From CAZAQK01 sp050249355 (GTDB lineage Bacteria; Pseudomonadota; Alphaproteobacteria; Rickettsiales; SXRF01), in assembly GCA_050249355.1 (NCBI GenBank), contig JBFWQQ010000037.1, positions 1-17,689 of the forward strand: a stretch of 17,689 nucleotides of DNA, read 5' to 3'. How positions within the stretch are numbered: the stretch's first letter is position 1; every line of letters starts with the position of its first letter. The notes under the pieces are model-generated. The model made no database searches, was not told the DNA's origin, and saw nothing but the letters and a program-made list of their open reading frames with translations. A program made the translations under genes and the position numbers. Shown one piece after another: positions 1 to 5,911 of the stretch.

Positions 1-30
1 CGACGGTCCGATAATTACAAATGGAAATCA

Positions 31-36
31 AAGGAG
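31..36 (+). promoter_or_regulatory. Ribosome binding site that decides the rplY start
   Basis: AAGGAG lies eight bases before the ATG at 45. It falls inside the longer open frame beginning at 21, and this argues for the downstream start. Confidence 0.75.
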
Positions 37-44
37 AAAAAATC

Positions 45-737
45 ATGTCCAAATCAAACAAAGCATTAGTATGCAATACCCGCGAACGCAGCGGCAAAGG
101 CGCCGCCCGCGCCCTGCGCCGTGAAGGTAAAGTGCCCGCCATCATTTACAGCAAAGGCAGCGAGCCGGTAGCCGTTGCGGTCGGCAAGAACGACCTGCAG
201 CTGGAATACCAGCGTGGCCGTTTCCACTCACGCATCGTCGAGCTGACGCTGGATGGAAAAACCATCAAGACGCTGCCGCAGGATATGCAGTTCCACCCGG
301 TGAGCGACCAGATCGAACACGTCGACTTCCTGCGCGTCGAAGACGGCATGCAGTTGCGCGTATATGTGCCCGTGGTGTTCCACGGCGTGGAAAAATCGGT
401 GGGCGTGAAACGCGGCGGTGTACTTAACGTCGTGCGTCGCGAGATCGAATTCACCTGTACCGTTTCCAGCATCCCGACGCATATCGATGTGAACATCTCG
501 GAACTGGATATCGGCCAGAGCCTGCACATCAACGACATCACGTTGCCCGAAGGCGTGAAGCCGACCATCAAGCGTAACTTCACCGTTGCTACTGTCGCGG
601 GTCGTGGCAAATCGATGGAAGATCCGGTTGAAACCACCGCGGCTGCAACCCCGGCGGAAGGCGCAGCTCCGGCTGAAGGTACGGCTGCTGCTGCAGGCGA
701 GAAGAAAGACGACGCCAAGAAGGACGAGAAGAAATGA
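45..737 (+). CDS. rplY: 50S ribosomal protein L25 (TL5/CTC type)
   Basis: Encodes a 5S rRNA-binding protein of the large ribosomal subunit, 230 aa from the ATG at 45. An in-frame ATG at 21 would add eight residues, but an AAGGAG at 31-36 sits at the right distance from 45, so I take 45. The N-terminal part carries the L25 beta-barrel pattern (ERSGKGAARALRREGKVPAIIY, shown here only as a landmark at about residues 14-35). It is followed by the longer CTC-type C-terminal beta domain (about 95-185), as in general stress protein Ctc homologues. The last 45 or so residues are a low-complexity Ala/Glu/Pro then Lys/Asp/Glu tail, which is common in alphaproteobacterial L25 and probably disordered. 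It lies immediately before pth, a very common pairing. Identification is firm. Confidence 0.95.
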   Translation: MSKSNKALVCNTRERSGKGAARALRREGKVPAIIYSKGSEPVAVAVGKNDLQLEYQRGRFHSRIVELTLDGKTIKTLPQDMQFHPVSDQIEHVDFLRVEDGMQLRVYVPVVFHGVEKSVGVKRGGVLNVVRREIEFTCTVSSIPTHIDVNISELDIGQSLHINDITLPEGVKPTIKRNFTVATVAGRGKSMEDPVETTAAATPAEGAAPAEGTAAAAGEKKDDAKKDEKK

Positions 738-773
738 GGGTAAGCCTTAGCAGCTTTGCCGCTTAGACTTTCG

Positions 774-859
774 TCATCCCGGAAAATGCGGCAGCATTTA
801 TCCGGGATCTCAGGCGTTTTATTTATATGGCTCTAGATCCCCGCCTGCGCGGGGATGAC
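774..859. repeat. Intergenic palindromic repeat, copy 1 (two hairpins)
   Basis: An 86-bp element bounded by inverted ends GTCATCCC (774-781) and GGGATGAC (852-859). It folds into two hairpins. The first pairs ATCCCGGA (777-784) with TCCGGGAT (802-809), extended inward by AAATGC/GCATTT. The second pairs ATCCCCGC (837-844) with GCGGGGAT (849-856). Copies with the same architecture lie at 9666-9758 and 15418-15484, and half copies at about 4001-4027 and 5717-5741. It has no coding content. The layout resembles REP/MITE-like dispersed palindromes of alphaproteobacteria; I cannot name the family. Confidence 0.75.
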
Positions 860-870
860 AGGTGCAGATT

Positions 871-1446
871 ATGACTCAGTTCCTACTCGCAGGCCTTGGC
901 AATCCCGGCAGCAGGTATGCAGGCCACCGTCACAATATCGGCTTCATGGTGGTAGACAGCATTGCACGCCTGCATGGATTTTCAACGTGGAAAAGAAAAT
1001 TCCAGGGCGAACTGGCCGACGGCGAGATTGATGGACACAAGGCCTACCTGATCAAGCCGCAAACTTTCATGAACCTGTCCGGTGATTCGGTAACACAGGC
1101 CGCGCACTTTTATAAAATACCGCCGGAGCATATTATCGTGATCCACGATGAGCTCGACCTGCCGCTGGGCAAGCTGCGGGTGAAGCGCGGCGGCGGCAAT
1201 GGCGGGCACAATGGCCTGAAAAGCCTCGATGCACATATGGGCCCGGATTACTGGCGCATCCGTTTTGGCATCAGCCATCCGGGGGAACGGGAACTGGTTT
1301 CGCCCTATGTGTTGTCCGACTTCGCCAAGTCGGAATTGCCAATTGTAGAAACACTTGTACAGGACATAAGCAAACAGTTAGGCGTACTGCTCAACGGGGA
1401 TGAGGTAGGATTCATGAACAAGCTAACGATTGCAAAGAAAGAATGA
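871..1446 (+). CDS. pth: Peptidyl-tRNA hydrolase
   Basis: Hydrolyses the ester bond of peptidyl-tRNAs that drop off ribosomes, recycling tRNA in the cytoplasm. The product is 191 aa from the ATG at 871. The open frame can also start at a GTG at 862, but AGGTG at 860-864 then serves as Shine-Dalgarno for 871. Family signatures are clear: GLGNPGSRY near the N-terminus (substrate-binding Asn), HNIGF with the catalytic His, KPQTFMNLSG, and IHDELDLPLG followed by the GGGNGGHNGLKS loop with the conserved Asp and Asn. The length is normal for bacterial Pth. It lies between rplY and a lineage-specific ORF, with repeat copy 1 filling the upstream gap, so part of its ribosome binding site touches the repeat end. 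Confidence 0.96.
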   Translation: MTQFLLAGLGNPGSRYAGHRHNIGFMVVDSIARLHGFSTWKRKFQGELADGEIDGHKAYLIKPQTFMNLSGDSVTQAAHFYKIPPEHIIVIHDELDLPLGKLRVKRGGGNGGHNGLKSLDAHMGPDYWRIRFGISHPGERELVSPYVLSDFAKSELPIVETLVQDISKQLGVLLNGDEVGFMNKLTIAKKE

Positions 1447-1449
1447 TGT

Positions 1450-1932
1450 ATGGCAAAGAAACATTCCGGTCCACCACGGCCAGATACCAGAACGGAACGC
1501 ACATTATGGGAATGTAAACGCAAACTCAGCAATATTACTCCGATCTATCTTGAATTGAGCGAGCGACATCCTACGGATTCTAATCTGCGCACAGGCCTAA
1601 CAGCAGCCAATAACGCACATGAGATAGTGCATGAGACCATCATAAGCTTTGAACAGGTAACGAGTGACAGGGCACACCAGATGTCCAAGAAAAATGCCAT
1701 GGACCTGCGCACGCCTTTGCGTGAAGCCATATTGCATGTACGCAGTATGCGAAAAGGTCTTTTAAGTGCGATGGAAGAAGGCGTGATCTCTGCAGATTCG
1801 ACCGCAGGCTCGAAGACGGTGAAATTTACCGTTGATCGCATACAAGAAGTAGCCGATGACCTCAATAATCTTGACCGTCTGCTAACCGTTTATATAGGAA
1901 CCGGCGGTAAACCCGGCGAAATAACACGCTGA
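1450..1932 (+). CDS. Hypothetical protein, 160 aa, alpha-helical
   Basis: I do not recognise this family. It begins three bases after the pth stop and ends 17 bases before ychF, so it is almost certainly cotranscribed with both. The protein is hydrophilic, without signal peptide or membrane segment. It reads as a bundle of amphipathic helices (about residues 17-40, 50-72, 85-112 and 125-150) with a basic, Pro-containing N-terminus. A hand count of 180 of its bases (1501-1620 and 1741-1800) gives 82 G+C, visibly lower than ychF (40 of 60 at 2041-2100). That may mean weaker constraint or later arrival. rplY, pth and ychF are usually neighbours, so this is an insertion into a conserved block. 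The frame is open throughout and no competing frame looks coding. Confidence 0.7.
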   Translation: MAKKHSGPPRPDTRTERTLWECKRKLSNITPIYLELSERHPTDSNLRTGLTAANNAHEIVHETIISFEQVTSDRAHQMSKKNAMDLRTPLREAILHVRSMRKGLLSAMEEGVISADSTAGSKTVKFTVDRIQEVADDLNNLDRLLTVYIGTGGKPGEITR

Positions 1933-1949
1933 ATGTAAGAAAGTAATAT

Positions 1950-3053
1950 ATGGGATTCACTTGTGGCATCGTAGGCCTGCCGAATGTAGGCAAATCAACA
2001 TTGTTCAACGCGCTGCTGTCCACTGCACAGGCGGAAGCAGCCAACTACCCGTTCTGCACCATCGAACCGAACGTGGGGCGCGTGGCCGTGCCGGACAACC
2101 GGCTGGATCAGCTGGCCACACTGGCTAAATCGGCGCAGGTTATTCCTACCCAGCTGGAATTCGTGGATATTGCCGGGCTGGTGCGCGGCGCCAGTACAGG
2201 CGAAGGGCTTGGCAATAAATTCCTGTCGCACATACGCGAAGTGGATGCCATCATCTATGTATTGCGCTGTTTCGAGGATGACGACATCACCCATGTCGAA
2301 GGCAATGTCGACCCGCTGCGTGATGCCGGGATTATCGAAACCGAGCTGGTGTTGGCCGACCTCGAAAGTCTGGAAAAACGCCTGCCCGCCGTTCAGAAAA
2401 AAGCCAAAGGCAATGATAAGGAAGCCAAAGCGCAGGCCGATATGATCGAGCGCGTGCTGAAGGTCGTGGCCGAAGGCAGGCCGGCCCGCCATGCCATGCC
2501 GACCGATAAGGAAGAAAAGAAAACCTTTAAGGAACTGCAGCTGCTCACCTCCAAACCGGTGATGTATGTGTGTAACGTCGAAGAGGCATCGGCCGCAGGT
2601 GGTAACAGCCTTTCCGAAAAAGTTTCTGGTATGGCCAAGGAAAAAGGCGCACCGTGCGTGGTAGTGTCCGCCCGCATCGAGGCGGAGATTTCTGCACTGG
2701 AAACCGCCGAAGAGAAAAAAGATTTCCTCGAGGCCATCGGCCTTGCCGAAACCGGTTTATCGCGCGTGATCCGCGCAGGCTACGAGCTGCTCGACCTGAT
2801 CACTTATTTCACCGTCGGGCCGAAAGAAGCGCGCGCATGGACGATCCCCCACAACACTGCGGCGCCGCAGGCCGCCGGTGTTATCCATACCGATTTTGAG
2901 AAAGGCTTCATCCGTGCGGAAACCACCGGCTACGACGATTATATCAGCTGTGGTGGCGAACAGGGCGCCAAGGATGCCGGTAAGTTACGGCTGGAAGGTA
3001 AGGAATACATCGTACGCGACGGCGACATACTGCATTTCCGCTTTAATAACTGA
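1950..3053 (+). CDS. ychF: Redox-responsive P-loop NTPase YchF (Obg family)
   Basis: A 367-aa Obg-related NTPase that in characterised members hydrolyses ATP, binds ribosomes and modulates stress responses. The G1 P-loop GLPNVGKST lies at residues 8-16 and the G3 DIAGLV at about 72-77, followed by GAS-GEGLGNKFL. The G4 position reads NVEEA instead of NKxD, which is the known YchF signature for ATP preference. A coiled-coil stretch (about 125-180) and a C-terminal TGS domain (about 280-367) ending in HFRFN complete the family layout. Length matches bacterial YchF. No strong ribosome binding site precedes the ATG (AAGAAAG lies upstream), so translational coupling to the previous ORF is plausible. 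Confidence 0.96.
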   Translation: MGFTCGIVGLPNVGKSTLFNALLSTAQAEAANYPFCTIEPNVGRVAVPDNRLDQLATLAKSAQVIPTQLEFVDIAGLVRGASTGEGLGNKFLSHIREVDAIIYVLRCFEDDDITHVEGNVDPLRDAGIIETELVLADLESLEKRLPAVQKKAKGNDKEAKAQADMIERVLKVVAEGRPARHAMPTDKEEKKTFKELQLLTSKPVMYVCNVEEASAAGGNSLSEKVSGMAKEKGAPCVVVSARIEAEISALETAEEKKDFLEAIGLAETGLSRVIRAGYELLDLITYFTVGPKEARAWTIPHNTAAPQAAGVIHTDFEKGFIRAETTGYDDYISCGGEQGAKDAGKLRLEGKEYIVRDGDILHFRFNN

Positions 3054-3095
3054 CATGCCATGCCATGCTGCCCTGCGTAACAACACGGGTAACGC

Positions 3096-3998
3096 ATGTT
3101 CCTGAAAAAGCCAAAATACGAACGTGAGCCTACGCCGCCGTGGCTGATGTGGGTGTTCATAGGCTTTTTTATTTTCGCATTCCTGAACTACAACAGGGAA
3201 GGTACCGAAGAAGACCCCAATACGCTAAAACAAGCCATCGACAAAGCGTCTTCCGACCTGCGCCCCAGCAATTTCTTCAATTACGACCACTACAAGGAAA
3301 AAGTATTTCCCAACTTCATGTCGCGCATGCGTTACGACGACCTGAACCTTGGCAGCGGCTTGCCCGCCGTATGCGGACAAAATGCCACCATACGCTACTC
3401 GGCGTGGCTGGATGAGAACACCAAGATCGAAGCGACCGAAGGCGATGACACGTATAGTTTCATCATTGGTGAAGGGTCGGCCATGCCAGTATTCGACCAA
3501 AGTGTGATTGGCATGCAACCAGGCGGTAAACGCAAAGTGTTCGCACCCATGGCGATGAGCTACGGGCTGGAAAATTTCAAGCGCGAAGAACTGCCCCCGC
3601 AAGGGGTGGTACAGTTCAGCGTGGAACTGCTTGAGCTTTCACCGCCGCTGCCCGATCCCGACAAAGCACCCTATCGCATTGCTGTCACCCGCACGGGCAG
3701 TGGTGCTGAGCGCATATGCGGCGAGGAGGTGCGCACCCATCTCACCGTATGGGACATGGAAGGCAGGCAGATATTTTCAACCATCGGCGTGGAAAGCAAG
3801 CCGCTTGCCTTTAGGCTGGGAAAATCCGAAGTGTTTGTCGGGCTGGAGCAAGGCACAGTCGGCATGAAGCCGGGAGAGCTGCGTACGCTAGTGGTGCCGC
3901 CTTCTTTCCAGAAGCCGCTGCGTGAGGCCCAGCAGATCATGCAATTTCCATTTCCTAAAGATCAAACAATACTTGTAGATGTGGAACTGTTGCCGTAA
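3096..3998 (+). CDS. Membrane-anchored protein with two FKBP-like domains
   Basis: A 300-aa protein. Residues 1-13 are basic, about 14-33 form a single hydrophobic segment (WLMWVFIGFFIFAFL), and the rest should lie in the periplasm. Residues about 85-185 match an FKBP-type peptidyl-prolyl isomerase domain: G-x-x-ATIRYSAWL, SFIIGEG, VIGMQPGGKRKVFAP, MSYG and FSVELLEL. Residues about 195-300 repeat the plan (GEEVRTHLTVW, AFRLGKS, VGLEQGTVGMKPGELRTLVVP, VDVELLP), so I read tandem FKBP folds. Neither copy keeps the usual FDSS strand, and the second lacks the YTG-type tyrosine. Folding or holdase activity is therefore likelier than strong proline isomerisation. It follows ychF by 42 bp. The two-domain reading is inference from aligned motifs. 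Confidence 0.8.
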   Translation: MFLKKPKYEREPTPPWLMWVFIGFFIFAFLNYNREGTEEDPNTLKQAIDKASSDLRPSNFFNYDHYKEKVFPNFMSRMRYDDLNLGSGLPAVCGQNATIRYSAWLDENTKIEATEGDDTYSFIIGEGSAMPVFDQSVIGMQPGGKRKVFAPMAMSYGLENFKREELPPQGVVQFSVELLELSPPLPDPDKAPYRIAVTRTGSGAERICGEEVRTHLTVWDMEGRQIFSTIGVESKPLAFRLGKSEVFVGLEQGTVGMKPGELRTLVVPPSFQKPLREAQQIMQFPFPKDQTILVDVELLP

Positions 3999-4000
3999 TT

Positions 4001-4027
4001 TATCCCCGCACTTGTTGCGGGGTCTGG
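4001..4027. repeat. Half copy of the intergenic palindromic repeat
   Basis: CCCCGCA (4004-4010) pairs with TGCGGGG (4016-4022), much like the second hairpin of the repeat at 774-859. It lies directly after the stop codon at 3998 and has no T-run on the plus strand, so it looks like a degenerate repeat and not a standard terminator. Confidence 0.45.
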
Positions 4028-4033
4028 TATAAT
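4025..4033 (+). promoter_or_regulatory. Candidate extended -10 promoter for the aminotransferase gene
   Basis: TGGTATAAT (4025-4033) is a perfect extended -10 (TG-n-TATAAT). It lies 33 bases before the ATG at 4067 and directly after the repeat hairpin. No good -35 is found at 16-18 bp, which extended -10 promoters tolerate. Confidence 0.5.
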
Positions 4034-4066
4034 CCAGTACCAATATTTTTATATGGATCACTAGAA

Positions 4067-5314
4067 ATGCAGAAAACAGCTATGCCCGCCACACCAGCCC
4101 CCACAACAATAGGTGCGCTTACCGCCAACCGCCTTGCCCGTATCAAACCTTCGCCCACATTGGCTGTAACCGCTAAAGCCAACGAGATGAAAACCGCCGG
4201 TAAATCGGTGATAGGGCTGGGCGCAGGCGAACCCGATTTCGATACGCCGGAACACATCAAGCAGGCAGCGTTCGAGGCCATGCAGCGTGGCGAAACCAAA
4301 TACACGCCGGTCGGCGGTACGGCAGCCATGAAAAAAGCTATTGCCGAAAAATTTCGCCGCGATAACAACCTCGATTATGCAGCAAACGAGATCATCACCG
4401 GGTGCGGCGCCAAGCAGGTGATTTTCAATGCCATGCTGGCCACGCTTAATGCAGGCGACGAAGTTATCATCCCGGCGCCTTACTGGGTATCATACCCGGA
4501 TATGGTGGAATTTGCCGAAGGCGTACCCGTGATTGTTTCGTGCCCGGAAGAAAACCATTTCAAGCTGAACCCAGCCGACCTCGACAAGGCGATAACGAAA
4601 AAAACCAAATGGGTGATCCTCAACTCGCCATCCAACCCAACGGGTGCGGCCTACACCGAAAAGGAACTCGAAGCGCTGGCCGAAGTGTTCCTGAAACACC
4701 AGCACGTAATGATTCTGGCCGACGATATATATGAGCATCTGGTGTATGACGACTTCACCTTCAAAACCATTGCACAAGTGGAGCCGCGCCTGCGCGAACG
4801 CACACTGACAGTAAACGGCGTATCCAAAGCCTACTCGATGACCGGCTGGCGCATAGGCTATGCAGGCGGCCCGGCCAAGCTGATATCGGCTATCACCGAT
4901 ATCCAGTCGCACTCTACTTCCAATCCTTGCTCCATCAGCCAGGCCGCTTCGGTTGCCGCGCTGAACGGCCCGCAGGAATTCCTCGATGACTGGCGCGTTG
5001 CATTCGCCAAACGCCGTGACATGGTGGTAGATGGGCTGAACGCGATAGGCGGCATCGAATGCCTGAAACCGCAAGGCGCGTTCTATGTGTTTCCCAGCAT
5101 GAAGAAATTAGTGGGAAAGAAGACACCCGACGGCAAAATTATAGGAAACTGCAGCCAGTTCAGTGAATACTTGCTGGAATCGGTGCAAGTGGCTGTGGTG
5201 TTCGGCGCGGCGTTCGGCATGGACGGTTATTTCCGGATCTCCTACGCCACATCGGAGCAGAGCCTGAAAGAAGCACTGGTGCGTATCAAAGACGCCTGCG
5301 GCAAACTGTCATAA
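4067..5314 (+). CDS. aatA: Pyridoxal-phosphate aspartate aminotransferase (class I, 1-beta type)
   Basis: Transfers the amino group between aspartate and 2-oxoglutarate (some relatives also act on prephenate). The product is 415 aa from 4067; the ATG at 4082 is an alternative and gives a length closer to relatives. Motifs: KPSPTLAVTAKA and GLGAGEPDFDTP near the N-terminus, YTPVGG, GCGAKQVIFN, PAPYWVSY, SNPTG with Asn190, ADDIYEHL with Asp219 and Tyr222 for the cofactor, and NGVSKAYSMTGWRIGY with the Schiff-base Lys254. FRISYAT with Arg390 would bind the substrate alpha-carboxylate. All catalytic residues are present. The gene follows a half repeat and an extended -10 motif, so it may be its own transcription unit. 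It converges on the minus-strand unit ending at 5366. Confidence 0.93.
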   Translation: MQKTAMPATPAPTTIGALTANRLARIKPSPTLAVTAKANEMKTAGKSVIGLGAGEPDFDTPEHIKQAAFEAMQRGETKYTPVGGTAAMKKAIAEKFRRDNNLDYAANEIITGCGAKQVIFNAMLATLNAGDEVIIPAPYWVSYPDMVEFAEGVPVIVSCPEENHFKLNPADLDKAITKKTKWVILNSPSNPTGAAYTEKELEALAEVFLKHQHVMILADDIYEHLVYDDFTFKTIAQVEPRLRERTLTVNGVSKAYSMTGWRIGYAGGPAKLISAITDIQSHSTSNPCSISQAASVAALNGPQEFLDDWRVAFAKRRDMVVDGLNAIGGIECLKPQGAFYVFPSMKKLVGKKTPDGKIIGNCSQFSEYLLESVQVAVVFGAAFGMDGYFRISYATSEQSLKEALVRIKDACGKLS

Positions 5315-5344
5315 AAAAAAGCGCTAGGATAAATCCCTGCGCTT
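5313..5344 (-). terminator. Rho-independent terminator of the minus-strand small-protein unit
   Basis: On the minus strand, AAGCGC (5344-5339) pairs with GCGCTT (5324-5319). An inner GGAT/ATCC stem lies between them, and eight T residues follow (complement of the A-run 5313-5320). It overlaps the last two bases of the converging aminotransferase stop codon. Confidence 0.8.
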
Positions 5345-5365
5345 AAGATACTCCAACAAAGGAGT

Positions 5366-5647
5366 TCAGAGCCCGCCATCCTCCTCATTGTTCTGTTCAT
5401 CGGTGTCACTGCCTGCGGGTGTTCCGCTTTCGTCTTCCACAGATTCGGTGACGCTTGCATCCAAGTCATGGCCGCGATCTTTCAGGCATTCCTTCAGTAG
5501 CGTCGTGGTATCTCCGGTAGCTTGCTCTTCGGCATACGTTAAGCAATGCTCGTAATCGGCCTGGTAATCGCTGGCCGGTGCGGCGGCCCAAGCGGCAGCG
5601 ATCGGTGCAAGGATGAGCGCACCCATAAGAATTTTCTGATGACGCAT
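5366..5647 (-). CDS. Small exported acidic protein with two cysteines, unknown function
   Basis: 93 aa. Residues 1-25 form a Sec signal peptide: a basic start MRHQK, a hydrophobic core MGALILAPIAAAWA, and a likely signal-peptidase I site after AWA or AAA. The mature part has a short predicted helical region with Cys35 and Cys54 (18 residues between them, able to form a disulphide in the periplasm). It ends in a disordered, strongly acidic Asp/Glu/Ser/Thr tail. I recognise no family. It is followed 21 bp later by a strong terminator and preceded by a 14-codon basic mini-ORF and an FNR-type promoter. It may therefore be the last gene of a small oxygen- or nitric-oxide-responsive unit. The ribosome binding site is weak (CGAGAT). 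The signal peptide is the best evidence that the frame is real. Confidence 0.7.
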   Translation of the reverse strand: MRHQKILMGALILAPIAAAWAAAPASDYQADYEHCLTYAEEQATGDTTTLLKECLKDRGHDLDASVTESVEDESGTPAGSDTDEQNNEEDGGL

Positions 5648-5716
5648 TGGTATCTCGTGTGTTGCGGATTTTTTTATTAGCAGGGAGACATTACTGCCCC
5701 CCTGCCGGTGTGTGTA

Positions 5717-5741
5717 CTGTCATGTTTGAGGGGGATGACAG
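5717..5741. repeat. Small inverted repeat, possible degenerate repeat copy
   Basis: CTGTCAT (5717-5723) pairs with ATGACAG (5735-5741). The right arm with its GGGG resembles the GGRATGAC end of the larger repeats. It lies directly after the mini-ORF stop on the minus strand and could form a 3' stem in that transcript. Confidence 0.4.
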
Positions 5742-5786
5742 TTATTTCTTTTTACCACCAGAACCTTTTTTATCTTTGTTGGACAT
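5742..5786 (-). CDS. Candidate 14-residue Lys-rich mini-protein
   Basis: ATG (5786-5784) to TAA (5744-5742) encodes MSNKDKKGSGGKKK: six lysines, three glycines and one aspartate, with no hydrophobic residue after Met1. It is supported by a GGAG (5798-5795) eight bases before the ATG and by lying about 65 bases after the inferred start of transcription of an FNR-type promoter. It sits between that promoter and the small exported acidic protein. It is too short for statistical coding evidence. It could be a real small protein, a leader ORF that tunes the next gene, or chance. I know of no family it belongs to. Confidence 0.4.
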   Translation of the reverse strand: MSNKDKKGSGGKKK

Positions 5787-5857
5787 GGTCCATACTCCAC
5801 TAAGTGTTGATACGAGCTTCTTTTTTGGAAGCTGACTCTGTTGTAAGAATCAGCGTG

Positions 5858-5899
5858 AATATACTGCCCTGCCCAACGCGAAAAATTGACCGCCGTCAA
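5858..5899 (-). promoter_or_regulatory. FNR/FixK-type box with matching -10 (class II promoter)
   Basis: TTGACGGCGGTCAA (minus strand 5899-5886) fits TTGA-N6-TCAA. A TATATT -10 (5863-5858) follows after exactly 22 bases, the spacing found when the box is centred at -41.5. Transcription would start near 5851 and run towards the mini-ORF and the exported protein. The box lies 13 bp beyond the stop of the Crp/Fnr gene, so a product of that family is encoded immediately upstream. Confidence 0.65.
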
Positions 5900-5911
5900 T
5901 ATTTCATCCGG

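Noticed and set aside
5678..5706. GCAGGG...CCCTGC inverted repeat as a terminator
   Set aside because: There is no T-run after the stem on either strand; on the plus strand the T-run precedes it.
5647..5835. 62-aa plus-strand ORF with hydrophobic stretches
   Set aside because: It lies antisense to the mini-ORF and 5' leader, has no ribosome binding site and shows no protein-like pattern.
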